From the NCBI RefSeq assembly GCF_007273535.1, contig NZ_RIBP01000004.1, positions 3,754,602 to 3,818,601 of the forward strand: a DNA stretch of 64,000 bases, read 5' to 3'. This document shows, piece after piece, positions 8,146-18,023 of the stretch (positions within the stretch are counted from its first letter, which is position 1; each line of letters starts with the position of its first letter). Position numbers and translations under genes: made by a program. Under the pieces are notes generated by a model. It worked only from the letters and a program-made list of their open reading frames with translations. It ran no database searches and was not told the DNA's origin. The stretch is from Niallia circulans. Lineage in GTDB: Bacteria > Bacillota > Bacilli > Bacillales > Cytobacillaceae.

Positions 8146-9504
8146 ATGAGCAGCCAAGATAAAACCAAACAGAAAAGTTCACAAAAACAAGGGAACATGA
8201 AGTGGTGGGAATTATCACTAGTCGGTGTTGGTTGTACAATCGGCACTGGATACTTTGTAGGTTCCAGCCTCGGGGTCATTGAAACAGGGCCAGCCATCGT
8301 AATATCTTTTATGATTGCTGCAATTGGTACATATATTGTTTTTAATTTATTGGCAAAGATGACAGCGGAGGATCCACAGGAAGGGTCGTTTTGCTATTAT
8401 GCCAATAAAGCTTTTGGCTCATGGGCAGGCTTTAGCTGCGGGTGGAATTATTGGGGTTCCAACATTCTCATTATGGGCAGTCAGCTTACTGCCCTGTCTC
8501 TCCTTTCCCAGTTTTGGTTCCCGAACATACCACTTTGGGTCTTTGCTTGTATCTATGCTGTATTATCCATCTTTGTCGTGTTTTTAGGGACTGACGGTTT
8601 TGATAAGGTTGAAAATTATTTAGCTGTCATTAAAACCGCAGCGATAATTATGTTTATCATTTTAGGAGCAGCAGCATTATTCGGCTGGATACATGGCGGA
8701 GATCACCCGATGCAAACTCCTAAATCATTTGATGCATTTTTCCCGAAAGGACTTCAAGGGTTTTGGACTTCCCTCATTTATGCATTTTACGCATATGGAG
8801 GAATCGAAGTTATCGGGTTAATGGCCATGCAGCTAAAAGATAAAAAAGATGCACCAAAAGCAGGTACGAATATGCTGATCATATTGCTGATTATATATTG
8901 TCTTTCTTTAGCTCTCGCTGTTTTACTTGTTCCATTGGATAAATTTAATGAAAAGGAGAGCCCTTTTGTAACAGCGCTTGCTGGATATCCACTCAGCTTT
9001 TTTCCACATGTATTTAATGGAGCCATCATTATTGCAGGATTTTCAACGATGACTGCATCCTTATTTGGAGTGACTAACTTGCTTGTCACATTAGCAAAGA
9101 GTGGCGATGCGCCTGCTATTTTTGAGAAGAAGCTGAAGAAGTTTCATAAGCTTCCACTTCCATCATTAATATTGGGAGCAGTTGGGCTGTTTGCTTCTGT
9201 TTTAGCAGCATTGCTTTTGCCAGGAAAAATATTCGAGTATATAACGACAGCGGCTGGAATTCTGCTGTTGTACAACTGGGCATTTATCCTTTTCTCCTCA
9301 TTTAAAGTACTGAAGCCGTCTGGCTGGGATAAAACAAAAGCAGTTTTCGGTATTGTGCTTATCGTTGCTGCTGTCAGCGGGACAGCAATGGAAAAGGGAA
9401 TCAGAATAGGTTTTTTTGTCAGCCTTGCTTGTGTCGCTCTTATTGGAGTCGCTACATTTATTATGCACTTAAGGCAAAAAAAATCCGAACCTGAAAGTGC
9501 TTAG
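8146..9504 (+). CDS. Amino-acid permease, APC family
   Basis: A 452-residue integral membrane amino-acid importer with about 12 hydrophobic segments. The first helix carries the substrate-binding GxGxG-type unwound stretch (VGCTIGTGYFVGSSLG, about residues 24-39), and helix 6 has the IYAFYAYGGIEVIG signature. The start at 8146 has AAGGAG 5 bp upstream; an earlier in-frame ATG lacks a ribosome site. The nearest relatives appear to be the Bacillus YcgH/YbxG-like permeases, but the substrate is not readable. The gene stands alone. Confidence 0.85.
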   Translation: MSSQDKTKQKSSQKQGNMKWWELSLVGVGCTIGTGYFVGSSLGVIETGPAIVISFMIAAIGTYIVFNLLAKMTAEDPQEGSFCYYANKAFGSWAGFSCGWNYWGSNILIMGSQLTALSLLSQFWFPNIPLWVFACIYAVLSIFVVFLGTDGFDKVENYLAVIKTAAIIMFIILGAAALFGWIHGGDHPMQTPKSFDAFFPKGLQGFWTSLIYAFYAYGGIEVIGLMAMQLKDKKDAPKAGTNMLIILLIIYCLSLALAVLLVPLDKFNEKESPFVTALAGYPLSFFPHVFNGAIIIAGFSTMTASLFGVTNLLVTLAKSGDAPAIFEKKLKKFHKLPLPSLILGAVGLFASVLAALLLPGKIFEYITTAAGILLLYNWAFILFSSFKVLKPSGWDKTKAVFGIVLIVAAVSGTAMEKGIRIGFFVSLACVALIGVATFIMHLRQKKSEPESA

Positions 9505-9569
9505 CCTTATGTTTTCTAGGACTGTTTTGACATACCTTATGCTGATGAATAGATTCTCCTTATAAAATT

Positions 9570-9609
9570 AGCCGAGCTATTATGGGAAAATACGCATAAT
9601 GGCTTGGCT
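9570..9609. repeat. Imperfect hairpin downstream of the permease gene
   Basis: A 15-bp inverted repeat (9570-9584 with 9595-9609), perfect except for two G-T-type pairs, around a 10-base loop. A T-run appears only 17 bases later, so it may end the permease transcript but is not a textbook terminator. Confidence 0.5.
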
Positions 9610-9636
9610 TATGAGTTGAAAAATCTATTTTTTTTC

Positions 9637-9771
9637 TTATTCTGATTTACCTTTCTTATTTTGCAGCCCTGCCTTAATTTGTTTTTCTTCCGCCTCATTA
9701 ATAATTCCGAGTGTTTTGCAAATATAAGAATACGCAACTATTTTCTTGTCAACTCGTCTGCCTCGATTCAC
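9637..9771 (-). CDS. Small basic protein, unrecognised
   Basis: I do not recognise this gene. A 44-residue reading frame starts at a GTG (9771) with AAGGGAG 8 bp upstream and ends in a lysine-rich tail (LQNKKGKSE). It holds one cysteine, no membrane segment, and a short helical part (INEAEEKQIKAGL). It lies between the permease hairpin and the terminator of the upstream epimerase gene, so it would need its own promoter, which I could not identify. The good ribosome site and charged composition favour a real gene. Confidence 0.42.
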   Translation of the reverse strand: MNRGRRVDKKIVAYSYICKTLGIINEAEEKQIKAGLQNKKGKSE

Positions 9772-9829
9772 ATAAACCACTCCCTTTTTATCATTAATAT
9801 GCGTTAAGTTAAAAATGTTTCCTCTATGC

Positions 9830-9860
9830 AAAAAAACTAGTCATTTACCTAAATGACTAG
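9830..9860 (-). terminator. Terminator of the epimerase-like gene
   Basis: CTAGTCATTT (9837-9846) pairs perfectly with AAATGACTAG (9851-9860) around ACCT; the minus strand continues with seven Ts. Confidence 0.88.
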
Positions 9861-9872
9861 CTGCTGTAGATA

Positions 9873-10757
9873 TTATTCAGCTGGATTTTTTAATAAATCT
9901 TTAATGAGCCTTGGCAGCCATTCATAGAGATTGGAAAAATGAAACCCTAAGCTTTTTGCTTTGTCATTGCTCATTGCCCAAAAAGACTCGATTCCATAAG
10001 GTGACGCATTTTCTTCGTTCTTCTCTATTGCCAATTGTGCTGTTTTCCCTGCACTTTTTTCAATAAGCTCCAGCAGTTCAGCTATTGTAATGATGCCGTC
10101 AGCACATGCGTTAACGGGACCTTCTACTCCTTCAACACCTGTCCAAGCAATAAAATGTCCTGCTTCTTTTTCGTCAACAAACCCCATGGCTGCATTAAGA
10201 TTTGGAAAATAAATTTCACGTCCACTTGCGACTTTGTCTGTATGGAACTTAAGCCTTTGCGTATAGTCATTAACTCCAACGACAATCGGTATTCTTACTG
10301 CTGCTGTTTTAAAGGGTGCCTTTTGAAAGAAAACAGCTTCTGCTTGTCTTTTTCCTTCTTTATATGTAACATCCTTCGTTGGTTTTACCTCAATAGGATA
10401 TATGTATGGATTAAAATCCTCTTCTTTCAAAAGCTCCGATGATGAATCATATACAGACAAGGTGGATGTTAAGATATATTTGTCTGTTTTGCCGTTGAAT
10501 ACCTCGATTGCATCCACCGCATCATGAGCTGAATAACAGATTTGATCATAAATGACATCCCATTTAGTGTCTTGGAACGCTGCTTTAAAGTTAGCTAAAT
10601 CTGAGCGGTCAAAGGCAATGCGCTTAACTCTATCGCCAAAGGAATCTGCCGTTTTACCTCTTGTTGCGACCGTGACTTCCATACCACGTTCTAATAATGA
10701 CTCAACAAGATGTACTCCAAAAAACCTCGTACCACCAATAACAAGTGCATTTTTCAA
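9873..10757 (-). CDS. NAD-dependent epimerase/dehydratase-like protein (atypical SDR)
   Basis: A 294-residue Rossmann protein of the extended/atypical SDR group. The N-terminal IGGTRFFG (residues 7-14) is the variant glycine motif of CSP41-like and isoflavone-reductase-like members. A TSTLSVYDSS segment and YKEGKRQAE supply the Tyr/Lys part of an SDR active site. The start is TTG at 10757, with GGGGAGG 8 bp upstream. There is no signal peptide. The substrate is unknown; a nucleotide-sugar or a role in RNA or metabolite binding are both possible. It is monocistronic, flanked by terminators. Confidence 0.75.
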   Translation of the reverse strand: MKNALVIGGTRFFGVHLVESLLERGMEVTVATRGKTADSFGDRVKRIAFDRSDLANFKAAFQDTKWDVIYDQICYSAHDAVDAIEVFNGKTDKYILTSTLSVYDSSSELLKEEDFNPYIYPIEVKPTKDVTYKEGKRQAEAVFFQKAPFKTAAVRIPIVVGVNDYTQRLKFHTDKVASGREIYFPNLNAAMGFVDEKEAGHFIAWTGVEGVEGPVNACADGIITIAELLELIEKSAGKTAQLAIEKNEENASPYGIESFWAMSNDKAKSLGFHFSNLYEWLPRLIKDLLKNPAE

Positions 10758-10835
10758 TAGCTTTTCCTCCCCTGTTTTTCATGTGTGTATTTTATATACA
10801 TTCTCTATCTGTTTGGGGTTTCCTTTTCTTTCAAT

Positions 10836-10862
10836 AAAAAAAGTGCATATTGCTATGCACCT
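10836..10862 (-). terminator. Terminator of namA
   Basis: GTGCATA (10843-10849) pairs with TATGCAC (10854-10860) around TTGC, followed on the minus strand by a run of seven Ts. Confidence 0.85.
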
Positions 10863-10872
10863 TTTGCTTTCA

Positions 10873-11901
10873 TTACTTAGGAAATCCTGTAACGTATTGT
10901 TGTGGGACTGTTGTTTCTTTTTTTAGTTGGGCTGCTGCTTCTAATGCCCAGTATGGGTTTCTTAGCATACCTCTTCCTACGGCAACAAGATCTGCGTCTT
11001 CGTTGCCGATAACGGAATTGGCAAGTGCTGCATCGTCGAGTCTGCCGACTGCAATGACTGGAATATTAAATGCTTGTTTATACGCTCTTGCAAACGGCAC
11101 TTGATATGCATTATGTGTTCCAGGTCTTCCTGCAGCAGCAATTGGGCCTTCTCCGCCTGCGCTAATATGGAAAATATCCACACCTGCATCTACATATGCT
11201 TTGGAGAACTCAATGCTTTCTTCTACTTCATATCCGCCTTCTACATACTCTTTCGCAGAAATACGCAAAATTAGCGGCATCTCTTCAGGCATTACGCTTT
11301 TTGCTGCTTTAATAACTTCTACGCCAAACTTCTTCCGATCCTGACCATATTTGTCTTCCCGTTTATTTGTCAGCTTTGATTGGAATTGATGAATTAAGTA
11401 TCCATGAGCACCATGAAGCTCAATCGTATCAACGCCTGCTTTAACAGCTCGTTCAACTGCTGCCCGGAATTTCTCAACCATTGTACTAACTTCCACTGTT
11501 GATAAAGCTCTTGGTGTTTTAGAGTTTTCGTCAAACGGAATAGCTGATGGAGCAACTGGCACTTCCGCGTCTTCTGCTTTGCGGCCAGCATGGGCGATTT
11601 GAATACCAACTTTTGCTCCATGCTGATGACATGCATCAACAATCCGTGCAAGTGGCGCAATTTGCTCATCTGACCACAAGCCTAAATCATTGTCTGTTAT
11701 TCTGCCATCTGGTTCTACATCTGTCATTTCAATAATGATTAAACTCGCACCACCAATAGCACGGCTTACATAATGAACATAATGCCAATCTGTGGCAACC
11801 CCATCCTTTTTCGTAACAGAATATTGACACATTGGGGGCATAACAACCCTGTTTTTTAACTCGAGGCTCTTGTGAGAATATGGTGAAAATAAATGGTCCA
11901 T
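10873..11901 (-). CDS. namA: NADPH dehydrogenase NamA (YqjM), Old Yellow Enzyme family
   Basis: An FMN enzyme that reduces activated C=C bonds of enones and some nitro compounds with NADPH; in Bacillus it is linked to electrophile and oxidative stress. The 342-residue TIM barrel shows the YqjM-class residues: Cys25 and Tyr27 in PPMCQYS, His163 and His166 in ELHGAHGYL, and the FMN-phosphate motif VAVGRGMLRNP near the end. Cys25 (instead of Thr) is the mark of this bacterial subgroup. The ATG has AGAAGGA upstream. It is a single-gene unit. Confidence 0.93.
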   Translation of the reverse strand: MDHLFSPYSHKSLELKNRVVMPPMCQYSVTKKDGVATDWHYVHYVSRAIGGASLIIIEMTDVEPDGRITDNDLGLWSDEQIAPLARIVDACHQHGAKVGIQIAHAGRKAEDAEVPVAPSAIPFDENSKTPRALSTVEVSTMVEKFRAAVERAVKAGVDTIELHGAHGYLIHQFQSKLTNKREDKYGQDRKKFGVEVIKAAKSVMPEEMPLILRISAKEYVEGGYEVEESIEFSKAYVDAGVDIFHISAGGEGPIAAAGRPGTHNAYQVPFARAYKQAFNIPVIAVGRLDDAALANSVIGNEDADLVAVGRGMLRNPYWALEAAAQLKKETTVPQQYVTGFPK

Positions 11902-12051
11902 TGTAAAATTCCTTCTTTCTTTTTAAAATGCATGCTCATGCATATAAATTATCATTCCTACTATGTATGGTCAAATAATTCACCTTAGTAAAATTAAAAA
12001 ATAATAATTTTAGACAGATTACCGCTTTACTTTACCCGTATTTTACCGACA

Positions 12052-12523
12052 TTATTCTACTACAATGGCAAAAGCGTAATAAGCATCCCCACTTGATATA
12101 GTCTCGTCTTTTTCATCCTTCCACCTGCAACTGTATGCATGATAATAAACGCCTTTGTCTGCAGGTGCCTTTATTTTATTATTTGTAATAGGAACTTCTA
12201 TTCCCTTATTATCCTGCTCCACTTGAGCTAATCTTACTTCGGAGGGCTTTATCTCATAATTCAGCTTGAATTGGATAGTCTCATTAGGCCTGACACTAAT
12301 TGGTGGTTCATCTTCAAGGAGGTCCTGCACTCCCAATACATCTGAGCATACCCCATTTCCATTACCTGACCAGCAATAGCTTCCCAGCTTTGTTTCATAT
12401 TCACTTCCATCAATAACAACATAAAGTGGTGGTGGTTTATCCCCTTCAAGCAAATCTGAACAGCCAGTCAGCAATAACAATAAGGAAAGAAGCAGTAATC
12501 AGTAATCTACTGTGCCTAAACAT
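12052..12523 (-). pseudogene. Small lipoprotein gene with a frameshift in its signal peptide
   Basis: From ATG 12523, with GGAGGG 7 bp upstream, the frame reads a basic start and hydrophobic stretch (MFRHSRLLITASFL) and then leaves the gene frame at 12481. One base later the frame continues LLLLTGCSD, a perfect lipobox, and runs open for about 140 residues to 12052. Joining the two frames gives a normal lipoprotein signal. The mature part has Cys pairs (SYCWSGNGNGVC, YSCRWKD) and a PNETIQFKLNYEIKPSEV beta-rich segment, of no family I recognise. Translation from TTG at 12480 would lack a ribosome site and most of the signal. It could be a true mutation or a sequence error. Confidence 0.7.
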
Positions 12524-12602
12524 CCTAAATCCCTCCATTTATATAATTGTCTACACCTATATGGCGAAGTTTCCTTTAATAAAGTTACATAATTTTGGAA
12601 AT

Positions 12603-12646
12603 GAAAAAAGAATAAAAGCTGACAAGGAGATCGTCAGCTTTTATTC
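12603..12646 (-). terminator. Terminator overlapping the MarR stop codon
   Basis: AATAAAAGCTGAC (12611-12623) pairs with GTCAGCTTTTATT (12633-12645); the minus strand runs on into a T-rich tract. The stop codon of the gene lies inside the stem. Confidence 0.75.
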
Positions 12647-13081
12647 TTTTTCAAACATCATTTGCAAAATGGTCTGAAGTTCATTATTTGTTTCTTTCTG
12701 TTCCAGAAGGTTTGCGAGCGTCGTTGAGAAGGTTTCGTTTGATTGTGTCAGCTTGTCTTCCCCGTACTCTGTCAACGAAGTATAAATACCTCTTCTGTCA
12801 TCTGTGCAAATATGCCTTTTCAGCACACCACAGTCCTTGGCCTCAAGCCTTGTCACAAGCCTTGATAATGCACTTTGACTCAAACCAACCATTTCCTGCA
12901 ACTGCTGAAGCCGCAGCTTTTTCTCAGGTGCTTTAGACAAAAATAGTAGCACATAAAACTCTCTTAAAGAAAGCTGATGTCGATTCTGCAGAACATGCTC
13001 CAACTCATTGGCAATCCTCGCCTGCAAGCCCGATAAAGACAGCCAGCTCTCGATATACGGATCTGCCGGTTTTTCTTTCAT
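12641..13081 (-). CDS. MarR-family transcriptional regulator
   Basis: A 146-residue winged-helix repressor of the MarR type. The DNA-binding region is at about residues 55-105: RLQQLQEMVGLSQSALSRLVTRLEAK is the helix-turn-helix and DDRRGIYTSLTEYGEDKL the wing, with the typical DxRxxxxxLT motif. The first of two adjacent ATGs sits too close to the GGTGGAG site, so the second (13081) is preferred. No divergent target gene is adjacent; the next gene upstream is gdh on the same strand, so its target is unknown. Confidence 0.85.
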   Translation of the reverse strand: MKEKPADPYIESWLSLSGLQARIANELEHVLQNRHQLSLREFYVLLFLSKAPEKKLRLQQLQEMVGLSQSALSRLVTRLEAKDCGVLKRHICTDDRRGIYTSLTEYGEDKLTQSNETFSTTLANLLEQKETNNELQTILQMMFEKE

Positions 13082-13190
13082 CATATCTCCACCTATATCT
13101 TGATAAATCCGATTTCTTCCTATTGAATATTATCCTATTCTACCAACAAGAAGAATTGCGAGTCAATCAGGAGAGATTAAATAGACTGTA

Positions 13191-13991
<801 letters not shown>

Positions 13992-14852
13992 TTATTTTTT
14001 GGCGATGCCTAAACAGATTACTCCCGCTATAATGAGGATAATCCCAATTGCAACGAAGATGAGCTGGCGCTTCGTTTTCTTTTCTCCCAACAAGAAGATA
14101 CCGCCAAGTGTGGAAATTACAACACCTGTTTGCGATAACGAGTAGCTTATTGCGACACCGACCTTCGGTTGAGAGATGAATAAAAACATATTACCTGCTG
14201 CCCAAAATAGGCCAGGCAGGATATTTTTTATTGCATATAAATTAAAGGGTTTGTGCTTATATGTAATGATAAGGCCACCAATAACCATGCCAATGGACTG
14301 TGGAAACAATGCTGACCAGCCATCAACAGAAAACAGTCTTGCGATAACAACATAGCCAAGATATCCTAAAGTAGATATCAGTAACGTAACCGTTCCTTTT
14401 TTCAGCTTTGCTGATTCATCCTCACTTCTCTTCTGATCGTAAGTTGTTAATACAATACCTGCGAGAATACAAAGAATCGCAATAATGCCAAGAATTATTG
14501 TCGTAGCGGTTGTCCACTCATGAAACACAAGTACACCAAACAGCGTTGTGGACACAATCTGAAGACCAGTTGAAATCGGCATTGTCTTTGAGACACCAAT
14601 ATATTCAATTGATTTAAACTGATTGCTTTGTCCAACCGCCCAAAAGATACCAGAGCATATGCCGACAATTAAGATAAGCGGTGAGAGCTCAGGTCTTGCA
14701 ATTAAATACACAACTAGTGAGAACAACAGCGCACCAATTGTTGTTCCTAACGTTTGGCTGTATGCTCCACCACCTATTTTTACATTAAGTAACACAATGC
14801 TGCCCCAAAACAGAGCAGGAAGTATAGCTAGAAAAAACTCCACGTAAATCAT
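13992..14852 (-). CDS. glcU: Glucose uptake protein GlcU
   Basis: A non-PTS glucose/H+ importer of the GRP family with ten hydrophobic helices in 286 residues. The opening FFLAILPALFWGSIVLLNVKI, GQSNQFKSIEYIGVSKTMPISTG and the late SQPKVGVAISYSLSQTGVVISTLGGIFLLGEK stretches match Bacillus GlcU. I take the ATG at 14852, which aligns with the family; the frame is open further upstream but the extra 31 residues are not membrane-like. With gdh it supplies and oxidises free glucose. Its ribosome site (AAAGTAGG) is close to the ATG and rather poor. Confidence 0.9.
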   Translation of the reverse strand: MIYVEFFLAILPALFWGSIVLLNVKIGGGAYSQTLGTTIGALLFSLVVYLIARPELSPLILIVGICSGIFWAVGQSNQFKSIEYIGVSKTMPISTGLQIVSTTLFGVLVFHEWTTATTIILGIIAILCILAGIVLTTYDQKRSEDESAKLKKGTVTLLISTLGYLGYVVIARLFSVDGWSALFPQSIGMVIGGLIITYKHKPFNLYAIKNILPGLFWAAGNMFLFISQPKVGVAISYSLSQTGVVISTLGGIFLLGEKKTKRQLIFVAIGIILIIAGVICLGIAKK

Positions 14853-14995
14853 ACCTACTTTCTTGTTATATCGTATAAATTCCCCTAAATGGTCAAATCT
14901 AATCAGAATATTTACCGGAATTTTTGCAAACAAGTTATTTGGCAAATAAAAAAGCCCAAAATCACAGTTTGCGGATTCCAGGCCACTCCTAACAG

Positions 14996-15892
14996 CTATT
15001 CCATTTTCTTAAGCTTATCTTCTAATATACAAATCGCTTTCTGGCACTCACTATCACTAATGGAGGCTTTCAGTTCACCAATCGCCATCTGTACTATGTG
15101 CTTGCGGCGGTTTTGGGGCTCTACAAGCTCTTCTTCAACAAACTCGACTAATTCTTCGTATTTTTTTTGCTCTTCCACATTTTGCACACTGTTTTTTATC
15201 ATCAATTTAAGCGACTCAATTACACAAGATATATTTTTGCTGTCTGTATGTCTGTCATTTTCCGCACTGTCTGACAGCCATTTTAACAATAAATCTGGAG
15301 ACAGGAGGCGCTCTCCATTTTTCGAAACGTCTTCGACCATCCCGATAATTCTGTTCACACTATATTGAACAATCTTATGGACATCTGTATGGCGTTGCTT
15401 ATCCAATGAATAAAAATAAATCAAATTGTGAAGATTTCCTGTCAGCATGACAGCACAATCAAGCAAATAAGGCTTTTTATCAATACCACATATATCCATT
15501 AATCGATTATACAGCCAGTTAATTTCTTGAATACGTCTTCTATTCAAAAATTGCTTGAGCTCAGGATCATTGGTAAACAAAATTTCTTCGAATAAAGAAA
15601 TAATCTTATACTGATTATTTGTATTTATTAGTAATTCAATCTGCTGGATAAAAATAGCCAATGACGACTTATCCTGACCTATCATTAGGTTCTTGCGCTT
15701 TTCGCCGAGCTCACTGTAAATTTCTTTAAAAATAGAAATTAGAAGTTCATTTTTACTTGAAAAATAATTGTAAAAGGTTCCTTTTGAAATCCCGCTGCTA
15801 TCCAATATTTCTTGAATGGATGTTGCTTGGAACCCTTTTTCAATAAAGAGCTCATGAGCCTTGTTTAACACATGCTTTTTCCGGTTATTCAT
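14996..15892 (-). CDS. TetR-family regulator, divergent from a drug-efflux gene
   Basis: A repressor of about 298 residues, long for the TetR family (usually about 200). The N-terminal HTH is clear (KKHVLNKAHELFIEKGFQATSIQEILDSSGISKGTFYNYFSSKNELL, read in overlapping parts, about residues 5-50). The C-terminal two thirds are helical ligand-binding and dimer parts, with an extra charged end (VEFVEEELVEPQ). I prefer ATG 15892, placed 4 bp after AAGGTGAT. It is divergent from an EmrB-type MFS gene whose promoter holds a palindrome, so it most likely represses that pump. Confidence 0.85.
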   Translation of the reverse strand: MNNRKKHVLNKAHELFIEKGFQATSIQEILDSSGISKGTFYNYFSSKNELLISIFKEIYSELGEKRKNLMIGQDKSSLAIFIQQIELLINTNNQYKIISLFEEILFTNDPELKQFLNRRRIQEINWLYNRLMDICGIDKKPYLLDCAVMLTGNLHNLIYFYSLDKQRHTDVHKIVQYSVNRIIGMVEDVSKNGERLLSPDLLLKWLSDSAENDRHTDSKNISCVIESLKLMIKNSVQNVEEQKKYEELVEFVEEELVEPQNRRKHIVQMAIGELKASISDSECQKAICILEDKLKKME

Positions 15893-16064
15893 ATTCATCA
15901 CCTTAGGGAAATTATACTAACAGTTCAAAAAACATACTAACCTATATAGCAATAAAATTCAAGAATCTAACTAAGAAAACGTTATCAAAACAACTTTCGC
16001 CTATTTAATATAAAGGTAGAAAAATACTGATAATTTATATTTTTAGTAAACCTAAACATTTTTA

Positions 16065-16093
16065 TTGCAAAATTTATACTGCCAGTATATTAT
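16065..16093 (+). promoter_or_regulatory. Promoter of the EmrB-type efflux gene
   Basis: TTGCAA (16065-16070), a 17-bp spacer and TATTAT (16088-16093) form a strong sigma-A promoter. The spacer contains the palindromic operator listed next. Confidence 0.75.
16075..16089. promoter_or_regulatory. Operator palindrome for the TetR-family regulator
   Basis: TATACTGCCAGTATA is a perfect 15-bp palindrome (central base C) between the -35 and -10. It would give tight repression. A related half, ATACTAACAGT, occurs near the regulator start at about 15918. Confidence 0.7.
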
Positions 16094-16156
16094 TATTTAA
16101 GCCTATAACAATTGTATAAAAAATGAACTCGATGTTCATAAGGAGGAAAACATTTC

Positions 16157-17704
16157 ATGAACAACACAGCAACACAAAACACGAAAAAGCCACCATATGG
16201 CATTATCGCCATTCTTATGGCTGGGGCTTTTGTTGCTATCTTAAATTCGACTTTATTGAATATAGCATTGCCTTCTATTAATAAAGATTTCGACATTGAA
16301 GCATCTGTAGGTCAATGGCTCGTTACTGGCTATATGCTTGTCAACGGCATTATGATTCCAACAACTGCCTTCTTAATTCAAAGGTATTCTATTAGAAGAC
16401 TGTTTATCACTGCCATGTCCTTATTTACTATCGGGACACTTGTTGCAGGATTCGCTGACTCTTTCCCAGTCCTTTTGGGTGCACGTATGGTCCAAGCTTC
16501 TGGTTCAGCAATTATGATGCCAGTACTTATGAACTTCCTGTTAACAAGCTTCCCAGTTGAAAAACGTGGTAGTGCAATGGGAGTTTTCGGTTTAGTTATG
16601 ATCTTCGCACCAGCGATTGGTCCGACACTTTCCGGTTATATTGTGGAGCATTTCCACTGGCACGTATTGTTCCGTTTCATTGCTCCAATTGCAATTATCG
16701 TATTACTGTTCGCAATCTTTAAATTGAAAGACAAAAAGGATAAAGTAGAAATCTCTATTGATGTCCTATCTGTTATTCTTTCCACTTTAGGCTTTGGCGG
16801 TCTGTTGTATGGCTTCAGTACTGCTGGGAGCAAAGGCTGGGACAGTGTTTATGTATATGGAACATTAATTATCGGTTTCTTAAGCTTAGTTCTCTTCATT
16901 GTAAGACAGCTTAAAATTCCGAATCCGATGCTTGAATTCAGGATTTTCAAATATCCACTTTTCGCATTGTCCGCAACAATTTCTATCGTAGTAAATATCG
17001 CTATGTTTTCTGCGATGCTGTTAATGCCAATGTACATTCAGACAGTTAGAGGAATTTCTCCATTAGATTCTGGTCTACTGCTTTTACCTGGTGCTATCAT
17101 CATGGGGATCATGTCACCAATTACAGGTAAACTATTTGATAAATATGGAGCAAGAGTTTTAGCTATTACTGGTTTAACACTTACAGCTATTACAACATAT
17201 ATGTTTAGCAAACTAACAATGGATACATCTTACACAACATTGATTATCATCTACTCCATCCGTATGTTTGGTATGTCAATGGTTATGATGCCAGTAATGA
17301 CAAATGGTTTGAACCAAGTGCCTGCACGATTGAATCCGCATGGTACAGCTATGAACAACACATTACAGCAAGTATCTGGCGCCATCGGTTCTGCTTTAAT
17401 GATTACCATCATGTCAAACCGCACGACTACACATGCTAAGGAATTAGCAGAAGATGCAATGAAAAACATGTCAAATGCGACAGCACAGCCTGATGCAGCA
17501 ACATTAGCTGCGGCTAAAGAACAGCTTGCAATGAAGGCGATGATGGAAGGAATTAATGATGCATTCCTTATCTCTGTCGGCGTTGTAGTGATAGCACTTA
17601 TTCTATCGTTCTTTATGAAACGTGCGAAGCCTGCTGAAGACTTTCTAAGCAAGCAAAACACAGTGAAGCCTAACGGTTCTTCTGCTAAACTAGCAGAAAA
17701 TTAA
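16157..17704 (+). CDS. MFS multidrug exporter, DHA2 (EmrB/QacA) family
   Basis: A 515-residue drug:H+ antiporter with 14 predicted helices. Family signatures are present: the motif C region (GLVMIFAPAIGPTLSGYI, about residues 145-165) that marks exporters, LNSTLLNIALPSI in helix 1, and WLVTGYMLVNGIMIP in helix 2. The ATG at 16157 follows AAGGAGG. It is divergent from a TetR gene and carries a TetR-type operator in its promoter, so induction by a substrate drug is likely. The substrates are unknown. It is related to Bacillus LmrB/MdtP-type pumps. Confidence 0.9.
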   Translation: MNNTATQNTKKPPYGIIAILMAGAFVAILNSTLLNIALPSINKDFDIEASVGQWLVTGYMLVNGIMIPTTAFLIQRYSIRRLFITAMSLFTIGTLVAGFADSFPVLLGARMVQASGSAIMMPVLMNFLLTSFPVEKRGSAMGVFGLVMIFAPAIGPTLSGYIVEHFHWHVLFRFIAPIAIIVLLFAIFKLKDKKDKVEISIDVLSVILSTLGFGGLLYGFSTAGSKGWDSVYVYGTLIIGFLSLVLFIVRQLKIPNPMLEFRIFKYPLFALSATISIVVNIAMFSAMLLMPMYIQTVRGISPLDSGLLLLPGAIIMGIMSPITGKLFDKYGARVLAITGLTLTAITTYMFSKLTMDTSYTTLIIIYSIRMFGMSMVMMPVMTNGLNQVPARLNPHGTAMNNTLQQVSGAIGSALMITIMSNRTTTHAKELAEDAMKNMSNATAQPDAATLAAAKEQLAMKAMMEGINDAFLISVGVVVIALILSFFMKRAKPAEDFLSKQNTVKPNGSSAKLAEN

Positions 17705-17719
17705 TTGCTTAAAATAAAC

Positions 17720-17762
17720 AAAAGCCAAGCTGTTAAGGGTCATCCTACAGCTTGGCTTTTTT
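17720..17762 (+). terminator. Terminator of the efflux gene
   Basis: AAAAGCCAAGCTGT (17720-17733) pairs perfectly with ACAGCTTGGCTTTT (17747-17760), loop of 13 bases, followed by Ts. Confidence 0.88.
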
Positions 17763-17821
17763 ATATTGATATATCATCCCCTTCTTTTAAATAAAACATA
17801 TCCCCTATACTTGCCCGTCAA

Positions 17822-17877
17822 TCACCAATAAATTTTCTAATTTCATTGGTGAACTCTTGGTTATTTTTTGGTATAAT
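17822..17877 (+). promoter_or_regulatory. Hairpin and extended -10 promoter before the DeoR-type gene
   Basis: An inverted repeat TCACCAAT...ATTGGTGA (17822-17829 with 17845-17852) precedes an extended -10, TGGTATAAT (17869-17877), about 140 bp before the gene. The repeat may be an autoregulatory operator. Nothing else is visible in 17763-18010. Confidence 0.45.
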
Positions 17878-18023
17878 TTAGCTAAGTTATCGAAAAAACT
17901 TTTAACAGGACCCCTATACTTTAACGACAGCAGCAGGATTGACATAGGTTTTTGAAGAAAAGGCAACTGCTTGACAGAACAAATAGAAAATCAGGCATAG
18001 CGGAATAACAAAAGGTGGCTAGA

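Noticed and set aside
9570..9609. Hairpin after the amino-acid permease as a standard terminator
   Set aside because: The stem is good but the T-run is 17 bases away; listed only as an inverted repeat.
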